Origin: Verrucomicrobiota bacterium
GTDB lineage: Bacteria > Verrucomicrobiota > Verrucomicrobiia > Opitutales > UBA953
Assembly: GCA_026397965.1 (NCBI GenBank)
Contig: JAPLTU010000040.1
Coordinates: 24,642-88,641, forward strand
Direction of reading: 5' to 3'
DNA: 64,000 nt
The number at the start of each line of letters is the position of its first letter. Position 1 is the stretch's first letter. Shown here piece by piece: positions 9,133-17,976 of this stretch. A program made the position numbers and the translations under genes. The notes under the pieces are model-generated. The model did no database searches. It saw nothing but the letters and a program-made list of their open reading frames with translations, and was not told where the DNA came from.

Positions 9133-9396
9133 ATGCCCCTCAGACGTTATATCGTGATCAAGCCGGATGGAGCGGAAGGGGCGGAGTTCGAAGTGGATTT
9201 ACCAGCCGAGGCTCCCGACTTTTTGAAACATCCCGTGACGGGCGAGAGTTGCCGTCGGGTGCTGGAGTCTCCCAGCCTTACGATCCGCTACGGGGAAGGG
9301 GCGCTGAAACAGTCCGTGAATGATCGGCGGCTGGCTCAGGCCGGCTTTCAGAAGCTCGAGAAGGACGGTAAGGGCGGCTGGACTAAGACGAATTAA
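9133..9396 (+). CDS. FmdB-like small regulatory/zinc-ribbon family protein lacking most Cys ligands
   Basis: MPLRRYIV...EFEVDLP...HPVTGESCRRVLESPSLTIRY resembles the FmdB layout (MPxYxYxC..CGxxFE...CPxCGxxxRRxIS) with only one Cys. Confidence 0.5.
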   Translation: MPLRRYIVIKPDGAEGAEFEVDLPAEAPDFLKHPVTGESCRRVLESPSLTIRYGEGALKQSVNDRRLAQAGFQKLEKDGKGGWTKTN

Positions 9397-9428
9397 ATCT
9401 CAGCTGGCCGAGAGCTTAGCCAAATGAA

Positions 9429-9452
9429 ACGCCCCGCTTTAAAGCGGGGCGT
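9429..9452. terminator. Perfect inverted repeat between convergent genes
   Basis: ACGCCCCGCTTT/AAAGCGGGGCGT between convergent ORFs 9133-9396(+) and rpsP(-). Confidence 0.6.
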
Positions 9453-9488
9453 CTCATCGTCAGGGTGGCGGCTGAGCCGCAGTAGTAA

Positions 9489-9755
9489 TTACGCCTTAGC
9501 CGGGGTAGCGGCTAAACCGCGAGCGCGCTTCACGAGCGACTTAGCGGTATCAGAAGGCTGGGCACCGAGCTTGATCCAGTGCTCCACGCGTTCGACATTG
9601 ATGCTTAAGGGGGGGGTCTGTCCGCGGGCGCGTGGGTTGTAGTTGCCGAGGACTTCGACAAAACGGCCGTCGCGGCGGATGCTTTGTTCGGCGACGACGA
9701 GACGATAAGTCGGCTCATTTTTCGTACCGAAGCGTTGGAGGCGGATGCGTAACAT
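9489..9755 (-). CDS. rpsP: 30S ribosomal protein S16
   Basis: MLRIRLQRFGTKNEPTYRLVVAEQSIRRDGRFVEVLGNYNPRA; start refined to 9755. Confidence 0.95.
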   Translation of the reverse strand: MLRIRLQRFGTKNEPTYRLVVAEQSIRRDGRFVEVLGNYNPRARGQTPPLSINVERVEHWIKLGAQPSDTAKSLVKRARGLAATPAKA

Positions 9756-10007
9756 GATGGGAGAAGGTGGTGATTGTCCGGTTGAGGCATTTGCCAAAAG
9801 ACGGACGTGCAAGGACGCAGGCGGCGAGAGGGGAGTCAAGCCTTCCCCTGCATGTTTTCAGATTATTTTTGAGGGAGGTTTAATTTTAGGTTCAAAAACA
9901 CGCAAAACAACCCACTTACCATCAAAGGTTTATTGTGCGTAACTGCTTTTTTGGATCGACCGCGGCATTTTTTAATCGGTCGGCAAAGTTAAACGTTTTG
10001 CCAAAAA

Positions 10008-10030
10008 AAAACCCGCAGCAGGCGGGTTTT
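10008..10030 (-). terminator. Rho-independent terminator downstream of rplS
   Basis: AAAACCCGC-AGCAG-GCGGGTTTT with A-tract on + = U-tract on the - transcript. Confidence 0.8.
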
Positions 10031-10048
10031 GGTAAGACCGTGGGGGTC

Positions 10049-10438
10049 TTATTTGGCCTGGGCCTCGGTCGGCTCGAAGCGCTTTTCCTTAACCTTGGTC
10101 GCGGACTTGCCTTGACGGCCACGGAGATAGAAGAGGCGGGCGCGCATGACCTGAGAGACGCGCTCAACTTCGATTTTCTCGATATTAGGGGAATGGACCG
10201 GGAAAGTACGTTCAACGCCTTCGCCGAAGGATACGCGGCGAACCGTGAAGGTTTCTTGGACGTCTCCACCCTTACGGGAGATGACGATGCCCGAAAAGAT
10301 CTGGGTACGCTCTTTGTCGCCTTCGCGGACCTTGGTTGAGACGCGTACGCCGTCTCCGACTTTGAATGCATTGTCGCCGCGGCCAGTCTTTAGCTGGGGG
10401 TTGGTGGCAAATTGAATGAGGGGATGGTTGCTGCTCAT
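10049..10438 (-). CDS. rplS: 50S ribosomal protein L19
   Basis: [67 protein letters not shown]; start refined to MSSNHPL. Confidence 0.95.
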   Translation of the reverse strand: MSSNHPLIQFATNPQLKTGRGDNAFKVGDGVRVSTKVREGDKERTQIFSGIVISRKGGDVQETFTVRRVSFGEGVERTFPVHSPNIEKIEVERVSQVMRARLFYLRGRQGKSATKVKEKRFEPTEAQAK

Positions 10439-11127
10439 GGCTGGTGTTCTTGGTCTTTCAGGAGGTCCGGTCTGCGTTGCTTTGTCTTCTCGATTTGCCT
10501 TTCCCGACGCCATTTTTCGATATCAGCGTGATTTCCTCCGAGGAGGACGGGGGGCACCTCGAGACTATCGTAAACAGCGGGTCGGGTGAACTGCGGAAAG
10601 GCGAGCAACTTGCCGTTGTAACTGTCTCCCGTCAAGGAGTTTTCCTCGCCCAGCACCCCTGAAATCTGGCGACCGATGCAATCGACCAGAACGCAGGCGG
10701 GTAAAGTGCCATTTGTGAGCACATAATCGCCGATCGAGACCTCCCGGGTGACTTTGCGGTCCCGGAAACGTTGATCGATGCCCTCATAATGGCCCGAAAT
10801 GAGAATCAAATGGCTCTTTTGAGCCAGTTCCTTGGCCAGCTTGTTAGTCAATTGTTCACCGTCTGGGCAGAGGTAGATAACTTCACAATCGGGGCTGGCC
10901 AAGGCGTCGACGGCATCAAAAAGGGGCTGGCAGGTCATGAGCATCCCGGGGCCGCCTCCGTAAGGCATATCGTCTACCTTCCGGTGCTTGTCTTTGGAAT
11001 AGGTCCGCAGGTCATGGGCCTTAAACTCGATGAGCCCCTTGTCTATGGCACGCCCAATGACCGACTCCTGCAAGAAGCCGTCGGCCATGCCGGGGAAGAG
11101 GGTGACGAGATCGATGCGGATAGCCAC
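10435..11127 (-). CDS. trmD: tRNA (guanine-N1)-methyltransferase
   Basis: [36 protein letters not shown]-like [25 protein letters not shown]. Confidence 0.96.
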   Translation of the reverse strand: MAIRIDLVTLFPGMADGFLQESVIGRAIDKGLIEFKAHDLRTYSKDKHRKVDDMPYGGGPGMLMTCQPLFDAVDALASPDCEVIYLCPDGEQLTNKLAKELAQKSHLILISGHYEGIDQRFRDRKVTREVSIGDYVLTNGTLPACVLVDCIGRQISGVLGEENSLTGDSYNGKLLAFPQFTRPAVYDSLEVPPVLLGGNHADIEKWRRERQIEKTKQRRPDLLKDQEHQP

Positions 11128-11187
11128 GGTGTACGCGACTATCCAACAGCCGAAAGACCGCCGAGTGCAAGCCGTCCCTGCGGGGGC

Positions 11188-12264
11188 TTACTTCTTCTTC
11201 GCCTTGGGCTTGGCGTCCGTGCGCTGGTCCATCTTCACGCCGGCTTCGGGAGGGACGGCGGCGCCGACCTTCTCGACGTCGGAGGTATAAAGATAGCGCC
11301 AGACGTCGTCCTGCTGGAATTTGCCGGCGGCGTCCTGGGGTGAGCTCTTGCCAGGTGTCACGTAGCCGTGGCCGCGCGCCGCCTGTTCCTTTTCGGTGCC
11401 TTTGAGCGGAGCGTCTGTGATCAGTCGGCGCGAATAACCGTAAGGCGCTTTCTCCTTCTCGGTATTCACGATGGGGCCGAACTGATTGAGCCCCATCAGG
11501 AGCCAAGAGCGTGGGTAGTGATCGCCGCTCCAGCCGCTATCGAGGACGTGGCTGTAACCGAAGAAACGATTCTTGGGCGTCGCCGACGGTAAGGCCTGCC
11601 AATCGTCCAGATTGTCGCGCGGGCCGCAGAGCATCACGACGCGCGCGACTTTCTGATACAGGCCGAAGCGGGCGGATGATGTCGCTCCGTGCGATGAGCC
11701 GGAAATGATGACGCGCTCCCAGTCCAGGGTCTTGCCGTCTTTGGACAGGAAGAGCGACCACTTGCCTTGGGGGTTGGTCTTCGCGAGGTGCTTCACGAAC
11801 TGATAAGCACGTTCCCGCATACTGTCCGGGACGGGAATATTGATCGACTTACTGGCATCGACGCCAGCGGTGGCTTCGAGGCGAATATTCCCGAGGTGCT
11901 GGGAATCGTCGACAGGTTCGGTGTTAAGTTTGCCGAACCATTCCTTCGCATAGCTGACTTGGAGGTAATGCAGGCCGTAGCTATTCAGGAGTTCCGCCTG
12001 AACTTGGTTATAGCCCATGAGCCAGATCACGATTTGGCCGCGGGGTGCGACGCGCGTATCCACGCTGGCATTCTGGACATCGGCGGGCTTGCCGCCTTTC
12101 TCTAGAAGGAAATCGACTTCCGGGTGGGCTTGGCACCGTGGATCAATTTCGCTGGCCCGGGCCGTGAGGTGGTAAGCTTGCGGCTTAGGATCGGCGAATT
12201 TTAAAGGGGCCTCGGCCGCGCCGAGGGCGGAGGCGAGCAAAGACAAGACGAGGGCGATTCTCAT
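11188..12264 (-). CDS. Secreted alpha/beta-hydrolase-like protein, uncharacterised
   Basis: Signal peptide MRIALVLSLLASALGAA; VIISGSSHGATSS nucleophile-elbow-like motif. Confidence 0.5.
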   Translation of the reverse strand: MRIALVLSLLASALGAAEAPLKFADPKPQAYHLTARASEIDPRCQAHPEVDFLLEKGGKPADVQNASVDTRVAPRGQIVIWLMGYNQVQAELLNSYGLHYLQVSYAKEWFGKLNTEPVDDSQHLGNIRLEATAGVDASKSINIPVPDSMRERAYQFVKHLAKTNPQGKWSLFLSKDGKTLDWERVIISGSSHGATSSARFGLYQKVARVVMLCGPRDNLDDWQALPSATPKNRFFGYSHVLDSGWSGDHYPRSWLLMGLNQFGPIVNTEKEKAPYGYSRRLITDAPLKGTEKEQAARGHGYVTPGKSSPQDAAGKFQQDDVWRYLYTSDVEKVGAAVPPEAGVKMDQRTDAKPKAKKK

Positions 12265-12308
12265 GGGGTAGGACTAAGCAATGCCCCACGACGACAAGGC
12301 TGGCAAGT

Positions 12309-13055
12309 CTACTTGGGCAGACAGGAGTCAACGAAGTCCAAGGCCTTTTCGATGGTCGCTTGGGGTGCCCAGGCATGGCCGCCGACGAAGTCAAAAACCT
12401 CGAGTCGGTCTTCCAATGTTTCGCGGAGCTTGGCGATTTCAGGTCGATTCGAATCTGTGGTGCCCATCGTCATGGCCACGGCGGGAAGCTGGATGCCGCG
12501 GAGTCCGTAGATCCCGTTATCCAGCACGCCCACGCCCGCTCCTTGCAGGATTATGCCGCCGAAGCCCGGAGCGATCGTGACAAAGATGGAGCTGGCCCGC
12601 GCTCCGCCCGAGAATCCGGTACAGACTTTGCCGTAAGGCATGAGCCGGACGCGTTTGAGCACGTCATTATGCGTAGCCAAGAAATTGCCCACCGTGGGGT
12701 CCCAGGGGCCGTTTTTCGATTCTTCGAGCATGATGGCGATATACCCGTGAGCCTTGATCCATCGCGCCATGAAGCCCATGTTCGCATTTCCGCCCGGGGA
12801 GGCGATGAAGAGAGAGTTCCAGTTTTTCTTCGGATCAGCGCCGTAGCCTTGGGGAATCCAGATTTTATAATGATAAATCCCGGAGTATTTGGCGGCCCCG
12901 CCTTCGCCCCGGTATTCGCAGGTAATGCGCGTCTCGGCGTTTTCTTTGAGCGACAAGGTGAGCGGCGAAACTTTTTCCACGCCGGCTATTTTGGTGGCCG
13001 CCGAGAGAGTCGTGAAGCCGGCCGCAGCCAGGCATAATAAGAATCTGCGAATCAT
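12309..13055 (-). CDS. Secreted alpha/beta-hydrolase-like protein, uncharacterised
   Basis: Signal peptide; YGKVCTGFSGGARASS (GxSxG) elbow; LFIASPGGNANM. Confidence 0.55.
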   Translation of the reverse strand: MIRRFLLCLAAAGFTTLSAATKIAGVEKVSPLTLSLKENAETRITCEYRGEGGAAKYSGIYHYKIWIPQGYGADPKKNWNSLFIASPGGNANMGFMARWIKAHGYIAIMLEESKNGPWDPTVGNFLATHNDVLKRVRLMPYGKVCTGFSGGARASSIFVTIAPGFGGIILQGAGVGVLDNGIYGLRGIQLPAVAMTMGTTDSNRPEIAKLRETLEDRLEVFDFVGGHAWAPQATIEKALDFVDSCLPK

Positions 13056-13744
13056 GCGCGGCGCCGACGTTTCCCCTTGGTTTTCTTGGCATCGAAATAC
13101 GCTTTGATCTTCAGGAAGACGATTGCTCCGGCCACGGTGATGAAGGCCGCGAACAGAATGTTGCTGATTTGAAAGCCGCCGAAGCCGTCAGCCTTGTCGT
13201 TAAGGTTGTCGGCGGCGGTCTTCGCGCCTTGGGCGTCGGATGGATTAATGGGTGCGGACTCTGGCTTGGCTTCAGGGGACTTGATGAACGGATAATAAGC
13301 GCCTTCGAATTTAGCGGCTCCATCAAAAAAACCGACCACTTCGATTTTTTCTCCGAGGGTGTGACCATGCGCGCGGATCACGGCTGGACTTGGGACGTCG
13401 GCTTCCAGGATTAAAACCAATTCAAAGCCGCCGCCTTCTTCTTCGGCCCGGATGACTTGGGCTTTTCGGGTCTTGTTGATTTGTGCTCCAGAGTCCGTGT
13501 TGGCAAAGTCGACTTTCTTTTTAAGGGTGTCGAGTTCGGTAAGGTCTTCGGGTTTGGTCGGGCTGACGTTGACCGGTGCAGTGGGTTCGGCTTTGCCTGG
13601 TTGGTCAGGATTCGCGGCCCGGACTTTTAGGCGCAGGGCTTCGATTTCCGCCATGTCCTCCTTGGAGGTGGCGGGTTCGGCGGGTGCAGCGTGAAGCCCC
13701 AGCGTCAGGCTGACGGTCAGGATGAGGGCAAATCTCCACGACAT
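13052..13744 (-). CDS. Hypothetical membrane-anchored protein
   Basis: Signal peptide MSWRFALILTVSLTLGLHA, C-terminal TM (ILFAAFITVAGAIVFLKI) and basic tail KKTKGKRRRRA; start refined. Confidence 0.55.
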   Translation of the reverse strand: MSWRFALILTVSLTLGLHAAPAEPATSKEDMAEIEALRLKVRAANPDQPGKAEPTAPVNVSPTKPEDLTELDTLKKKVDFANTDSGAQINKTRKAQVIRAEEEGGGFELVLILEADVPSPAVIRAHGHTLGEKIEVVGFFDGAAKFEGAYYPFIKSPEAKPESAPINPSDAQGAKTAADNLNDKADGFGGFQISNILFAAFITVAGAIVFLKIKAYFDAKKTKGKRRRRA

Positions 13745-13799
13745 AGGTATGCAGTAAGTATTTTTACGTGAAGTGCAAGAGTCGGGCACGCGTTAGATT

Positions 13800-14639
13800 G
13801 TGGCTTGGAAGCGGCAGGGAAGTCCCTTACAGCCCATCAGCGTGCCTCTCGTTTCTTCTAAATTGCCTGTGCTGGCGGTGACAAAACTTCGAATCGCCCG
13901 GGAGCGTAAGGTGATTCTACGTAGTCTGGATTGGCGCGTTGAGCCCGGGCAGCATTGGGTGATTCTTGGTCCTAACGGCTCCGGCAAGTCATCTCTTTTG
14001 GCGGCCTTGACCGGCTATTTCGCGCCGACATCTGGGAATATTTCCGTTCTCGGTGAGACGTTCGGACGGAGTGATTGGCGTGAGTTGCGCCGCCGCATCG
14101 GATTAGCCGGCCCAGCGGTGGCGGCTTTGATTCAGCCCAGTGAGCCGGCCTTGCACATCGTTGCCAGCGGGATCGACGGTGTGATCAATCTTTGGCGTCG
14201 GCCCAAACCGGCGGCGCTATCCATCGCGCGCAAGTTGTTACGCCAGTTGAAGGCGGGTGGCGTCGCCTTGCGTCCGTGGGGTCATCTTTCCCAGGGCGAA
14301 CGCCAGCGAGTGCTTATCGCCCGGGCTTTAGCATCCGCGCCCGCTCTTTTGATTTTAGATGAACCCTGCGCGGGGCTCGACCCTCTGGCCCGCCGAGATT
14401 TCCTGACGCTCCTGAATCAGCTGCCCCGGCGGTTGCCTGGTGTGTCGGTCGTTCTGGTCACCCACCACGTCGAGGAAATCGTCCCGGCTTTTAGCCATGT
14501 TTTGCTTTTACGTGACGGGCAGAAATTGGCCTCCGGGCCTTTACGGGAGATTCTGACTTCGAAACAATTAACCGCGCTTTGGGGGAAGAAGGTGCGGTTA
14601 AAGCATCACCGGCAGGGCTGGTCCATGGGTTGGGCTTAA
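13800..14639 (+). CDS. ABC transporter ATP-binding protein
   Basis: Walker A LGPNGSGKSSL, signature LSQGERQRV, Walker B LLILDEPCAGLDP, H-loop VLVTHHVEE. Confidence 0.93.
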   Translation: MAWKRQGSPLQPISVPLVSSKLPVLAVTKLRIARERKVILRSLDWRVEPGQHWVILGPNGSGKSSLLAALTGYFAPTSGNISVLGETFGRSDWRELRRRIGLAGPAVAALIQPSEPALHIVASGIDGVINLWRRPKPAALSIARKLLRQLKAGGVALRPWGHLSQGERQRVLIARALASAPALLILDEPCAGLDPLARRDFLTLLNQLPRRLPGVSVVLVTHHVEEIVPAFSHVLLLRDGQKLASGPLREILTSKQLTALWGKKVRLKHHRQGWSMGWA

Positions 14640-14726
14640 GCTCGGGCAGGGAATGTCGAGGAACGGCTTGACCGCTTTCGACTTCCCCTCAACCCCTGCT
14701 TCGTCCTTCCTTCTCTTTCTTTCGTT

Positions 14727-16217
14727 ATGCCTTCGCCCTTTGACAACCTGCTTCCGCGTTATGACGCCGTGGTCATCGGCGCCGGCTTAGGGGGGATGAC
14801 CGCCGCCAATAATTTAGCTAAGTTCGGGCGCAAAGTGCTCCTCTTGGAACATCACTACCAGCTCGGAGGCTTGGCTACTTTCTTCAAACGGGCGGGCGGG
14901 CACGTCTTCGACATTTCCCTGCACGGCTTTCCTTTCGGGATGATCAAGTCGACGCGCCGGTATTGGACCAAGGAGATCTCGGATCGCATCCATCAGCTCA
15001 GCGACGTCCGTTTCATCAATCCCGACTTCGACGTCCGCACGACTTTTGATCGGGCAGATTTCACGCGAATCTTGATCGAACAGTTTCGGATTCCCGCCGA
15101 GACCGTCGAGGCTTTCTTCGCGCACCTGCGGGAGATGAATTATTACGACAACGATAGCCGCACGACCCGCGAGCTCTTTGGGCAGTTTTTCCCCGGGCGG
15201 CCCGACGTCCAACGCCTGTTGCTCGAGCCCATCGCTTACGCCAACGGTTCGACTTTGGAAGATCCGGCGATCACGTTCGGTATCGTCTTCTCCAATTTCA
15301 TGTCGAAAGGAGTTTTCATTTTTCAAGGCGGTACGGATACGATGATCAACCTCATGACGGTGGAGATGAAAGCGAACGGGGTTGATATCCGCCGTAACGT
15401 GCTCGTCGAGAAGGTCCTCGTCGAGAAGGACGCTTCCGGCCGCCGCCGCGTCGTGGGCGTGAAACTTCGCGGCACGCGTCTGGGCGAAGAGGCTGAAGTC
15501 GCCTGCGCCACCGTCGTCTCCAACGCTAATATTAAAGATACGGTCCTGAAGATGGGGGGGGAGGATGCCTTCGAGGCTCCCTTCCTGGAAGAAGCCCGTA
15601 AAGTCCGCGTGAACACCTCGTCCTGTCAGGTCTACATGGGCGTGCGCGAAGGCGAAAGCATCCCACCTATTGGCGACTTAGTGTTCACCTCCGAGGCCAA
15701 GCCGTTTTCGAGTCAGGAGCTGATCGACTTTCACACGACCTCGCGCACCTATTCGGTCTACTATCCGGATACGCGTCCGCACACTAAGAAGCCGCGCTAC
15801 GCGGTCGTCACGTCGATCAACCAGAAATGGGAAGATTGGGCGCACCTTTCCGATGCCGATTACCAGACGCATAAGGCGCGCGTGATCGAGGAATCGTTCT
15901 GCGGCCTGGAGAAATTCATCCCCGACATCCGTTCTAAGGTAGACCATGCCGAAGCGGCCACGCCGCGGACGGTGAACCGTTACGTCCGCCATGTGGGCGG
16001 CACTTCGTTTGGCACCAAGTTCGAAGGGTTGAAGGTTTCGATGGCCTTGCCTGAACAGGTCGGCGGCTTCTACCATGCTGGTAGCGTCGGTATTATCATG
16101 TCGGGCTGGCTGGGTACGATTAATTACGGGGTGATTGTCTCGGCCAAGGCCGATGCCTATCTGCGCGAGCCGAATGCCGACCCGCTCGGCGACGCCGCGG
16201 CGAGCGTGGGAGTCTGA
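14727..16217 (+). CDS. Phytoene desaturase/RetSat-like FAD-dependent oxidoreductase
   Basis: [42 protein letters not shown] dinucleotide-binding motif; C-terminal [17 protein letters not shown]. Confidence 0.85.
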   Translation: MPSPFDNLLPRYDAVVIGAGLGGMTAANNLAKFGRKVLLLEHHYQLGGLATFFKRAGGHVFDISLHGFPFGMIKSTRRYWTKEISDRIHQLSDVRFINPDFDVRTTFDRADFTRILIEQFRIPAETVEAFFAHLREMNYYDNDSRTTRELFGQFFPGRPDVQRLLLEPIAYANGSTLEDPAITFGIVFSNFMSKGVFIFQGGTDTMINLMTVEMKANGVDIRRNVLVEKVLVEKDASGRRRVVGVKLRGTRLGEEAEVACATVVSNANIKDTVLKMGGEDAFEAPFLEEARKVRVNTSSCQVYMGVREGESIPPIGDLVFTSEAKPFSSQELIDFHTTSRTYSVYYPDTRPHTKKPRYAVVTSINQKWEDWAHLSDADYQTHKARVIEESFCGLEKFIPDIRSKVDHAEAATPRTVNRYVRHVGGTSFGTKFEGLKVSMALPEQVGGFYHAGSVGIIMSGWLGTINYGVIVSAKADAYLREPNADPLGDAAASVGV

Positions 16218-16337
16218 CGGAAGGTAGAGTTGATTGGTTGACCCTTTGGCCAGAAGCCACCGTGCCTCAGCGACTTTTGTAACGCGTGGTCCTGTCCGAC
16301 GGCTTGACGGAGGACGAGGAATGATAAATCTCCCAAC

Positions 16338-16901
16338 ATGACCAACGGCACCAAGAAAGAAGGTATCGCTCAGAAGCTCGAGCACGGGCTGGAATACTTC
16401 ATTTTCGCCAGCCGCTGGGTGCAGGCGCCAATCTACATCGCGCTGATTTTCGCCGCGATCGCCTACGCGTGGAAGAGCGTCCAAGAACTTCTGCATCTGC
16501 TGCACGACTTCGCCGCCGCCACCGAAAGCAGTATTATGCTCGGGATCCTTTCGCTCGTGGACATCTCGATGGTGGCTAATCTCGTCAATATGGTCGTCGT
16601 CGGTGGCTACGTCACCTTTGTCTCGCGCATCGATTTTGGCGACAACGGCGATCGCCCCGACTGGCTCGATCACATCAACGCCAACACCCTTAAGGTAAAG
16701 CTCGCCGGCAGTCTCGCGAGCATCTCGGCCATCCATCTGCTCAAGAGCTTTATCGATATCACCGCCGCCGCCGGCGACAAGCCGCTCACGCCCGCCCACG
16801 AGAAGGTGATCATGTGGCAGGCCATCATCCACGGCGTATTTCTCGCTTCAATGATTCTCTTCGCTTGGGGCGAGAAGATGCAGCGACACGACGATCACTG
16901 A
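16338..16901 (+). CDS. YqhA/UPF0114-type membrane protein
   Basis: EYFIFASRWVQAPIYIALIFAAIAYAWKSVQELLHLL; 4 TM-like segments; DRPDWLDHINANTLKVKLAGSLASIS. Confidence 0.85.
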   Translation: MTNGTKKEGIAQKLEHGLEYFIFASRWVQAPIYIALIFAAIAYAWKSVQELLHLLHDFAAATESSIMLGILSLVDISMVANLVNMVVVGGYVTFVSRIDFGDNGDRPDWLDHINANTLKVKLAGSLASISAIHLLKSFIDITAAAGDKPLTPAHEKVIMWQAIIHGVFLASMILFAWGEKMQRHDDH

Positions 16902-17704
16902 GCCTTTGGCGCGAGCTCGCTGACCCAGCCGACCAGGTAGCGCTTTAGTTCGGGAGACCAGCCGTAGTGGAGGCGGAGCCTTTTGCCGTCGCTGTTCGGC
17001 TTCGAATCAATCGTCGCATTCAGGCGAATCTTGTGTCCGCCATGGGATACGAGCATGGCCGCCTTGCCGGTGAGCCCTTGGCGCGTCGGGTGCCGCAAGT
17101 GCGGCGGGATTTCATCGCCCTCGTCGGCGCTACCGAACCCGCCTTCCATGCGGACCATGCGCATGAAGTCTAGCGCGTGCATCGCTGCATGGATATGCTC
17201 GAAGCAATCGAAGTCGCAGGCCAGACCAGCGTCGACCGCTGATTCGAGGATGACGTGGTCCGCCATGCTTGGCATGCGCGCGGCCCAGGCGAGGAAGTGG
17301 CCGACGTTGGGCTGGTGGCCGGTCACGAGGTGGCCTTGAACCTCCTGTTTGGGTCGGCGTACCTTGGCTTCGCGAAGTTCCGCGCCTAGCTCCGTCACGA
17401 GAGCCTGAACGACCGCCTTATCCGCCGTGCGGAAGTCGAAGATGGCTTCGGTCACGTCGCCGGTCAACGCCGCCAGCACGGTCCGGTCGTAGCCGATCTG
17501 GACATGGATATCGCCGTGCAGTTCCGGGCCGCTGAGGCGGACAGATTCGCCGCCGGAGGGTAGGACGAAGAGCGTCGGCAGGTCGGTCCCGGCGCAGGCC
17601 AGCGATTCGAGGCGCTGGCGGAGGACGGCAGCGGCGAGCGGAGTGCCGAAGCGACGGCGGAGGAGTGGTCGTGGGCGGGAGGGAGCGGCAGAGTGGCGTT
17701 TCAT
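16895..17704 (-). CDS. Hypothetical protein, no family recognised
   Basis: 269-aa ORF convergent with the YqhA-like gene; codon use looks coding; no familiar motif. Confidence 0.6.
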   Translation of the reverse strand: MKRHSAAPSRPRPLLRRRFGTPLAAAVLRQRLESLACAGTDLPTLFVLPSGGESVRLSGPELHGDIHVQIGYDRTVLAALTGDVTEAIFDFRTADKAVVQALVTELGAELREAKVRRPKQEVQGHLVTGHQPNVGHFLAWAARMPSMADHVILESAVDAGLACDFDCFEHIHAAMHALDFMRMVRMEGGFGSADEGDEIPPHLRHPTRQGLTGKAAMLVSHGGHKIRLNATIDSKPNSDGKRLRLHYGWSPELKRYLVGWVSELAPKAQ

Positions 17705-17926
17705 GGTTTGTTTTTTTTAAGAAGAAGAGAGGGCGTCCCTGCCGTGCGGTCCGCTGGAAAACGGCGCGCGGCTGGAATGGTGATCAATGGAGTGGAAGGA
17801 TCGGACAGGGTTGCCGGGGTGGGCGGAGAACTGGCCGAGGCCTCTATTATGCCTGTCGGCCGTAGGTTGTCCATCGGGACACCGGAGATTTTTTTAAATA
17901 ATATAGCCCCCTGATATCCGGACAAA

Positions 17927-17958
17927 AAGAAGGGCTCCCCGATTGGGGAGCCCTTCTT
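17927..17958 (-). terminator. Rho-independent terminator downstream of hppA
   Basis: 14-bp stem AAGAAGGGCTCCCC-GATT-GGGGAGCCCTTCTT with U-tract on the - transcript. Confidence 0.85.
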
Positions 17959-17976
17959 GGCCGTCGGCCGGTCGGA

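Noticed and set aside
15678-16832. 384-aa ORF on the - strand
   Set aside because: It is antisense to the clearly coding FAD oxidoreductase and YqhA-like genes; long shadow ORFs are expected in GC-rich DNA.
17836-17850. GAGGCCTCTATTA similarity to the sigma-factor palindrome
   Set aside because: Only a partial match in an unrelated intergenic context; likely chance.
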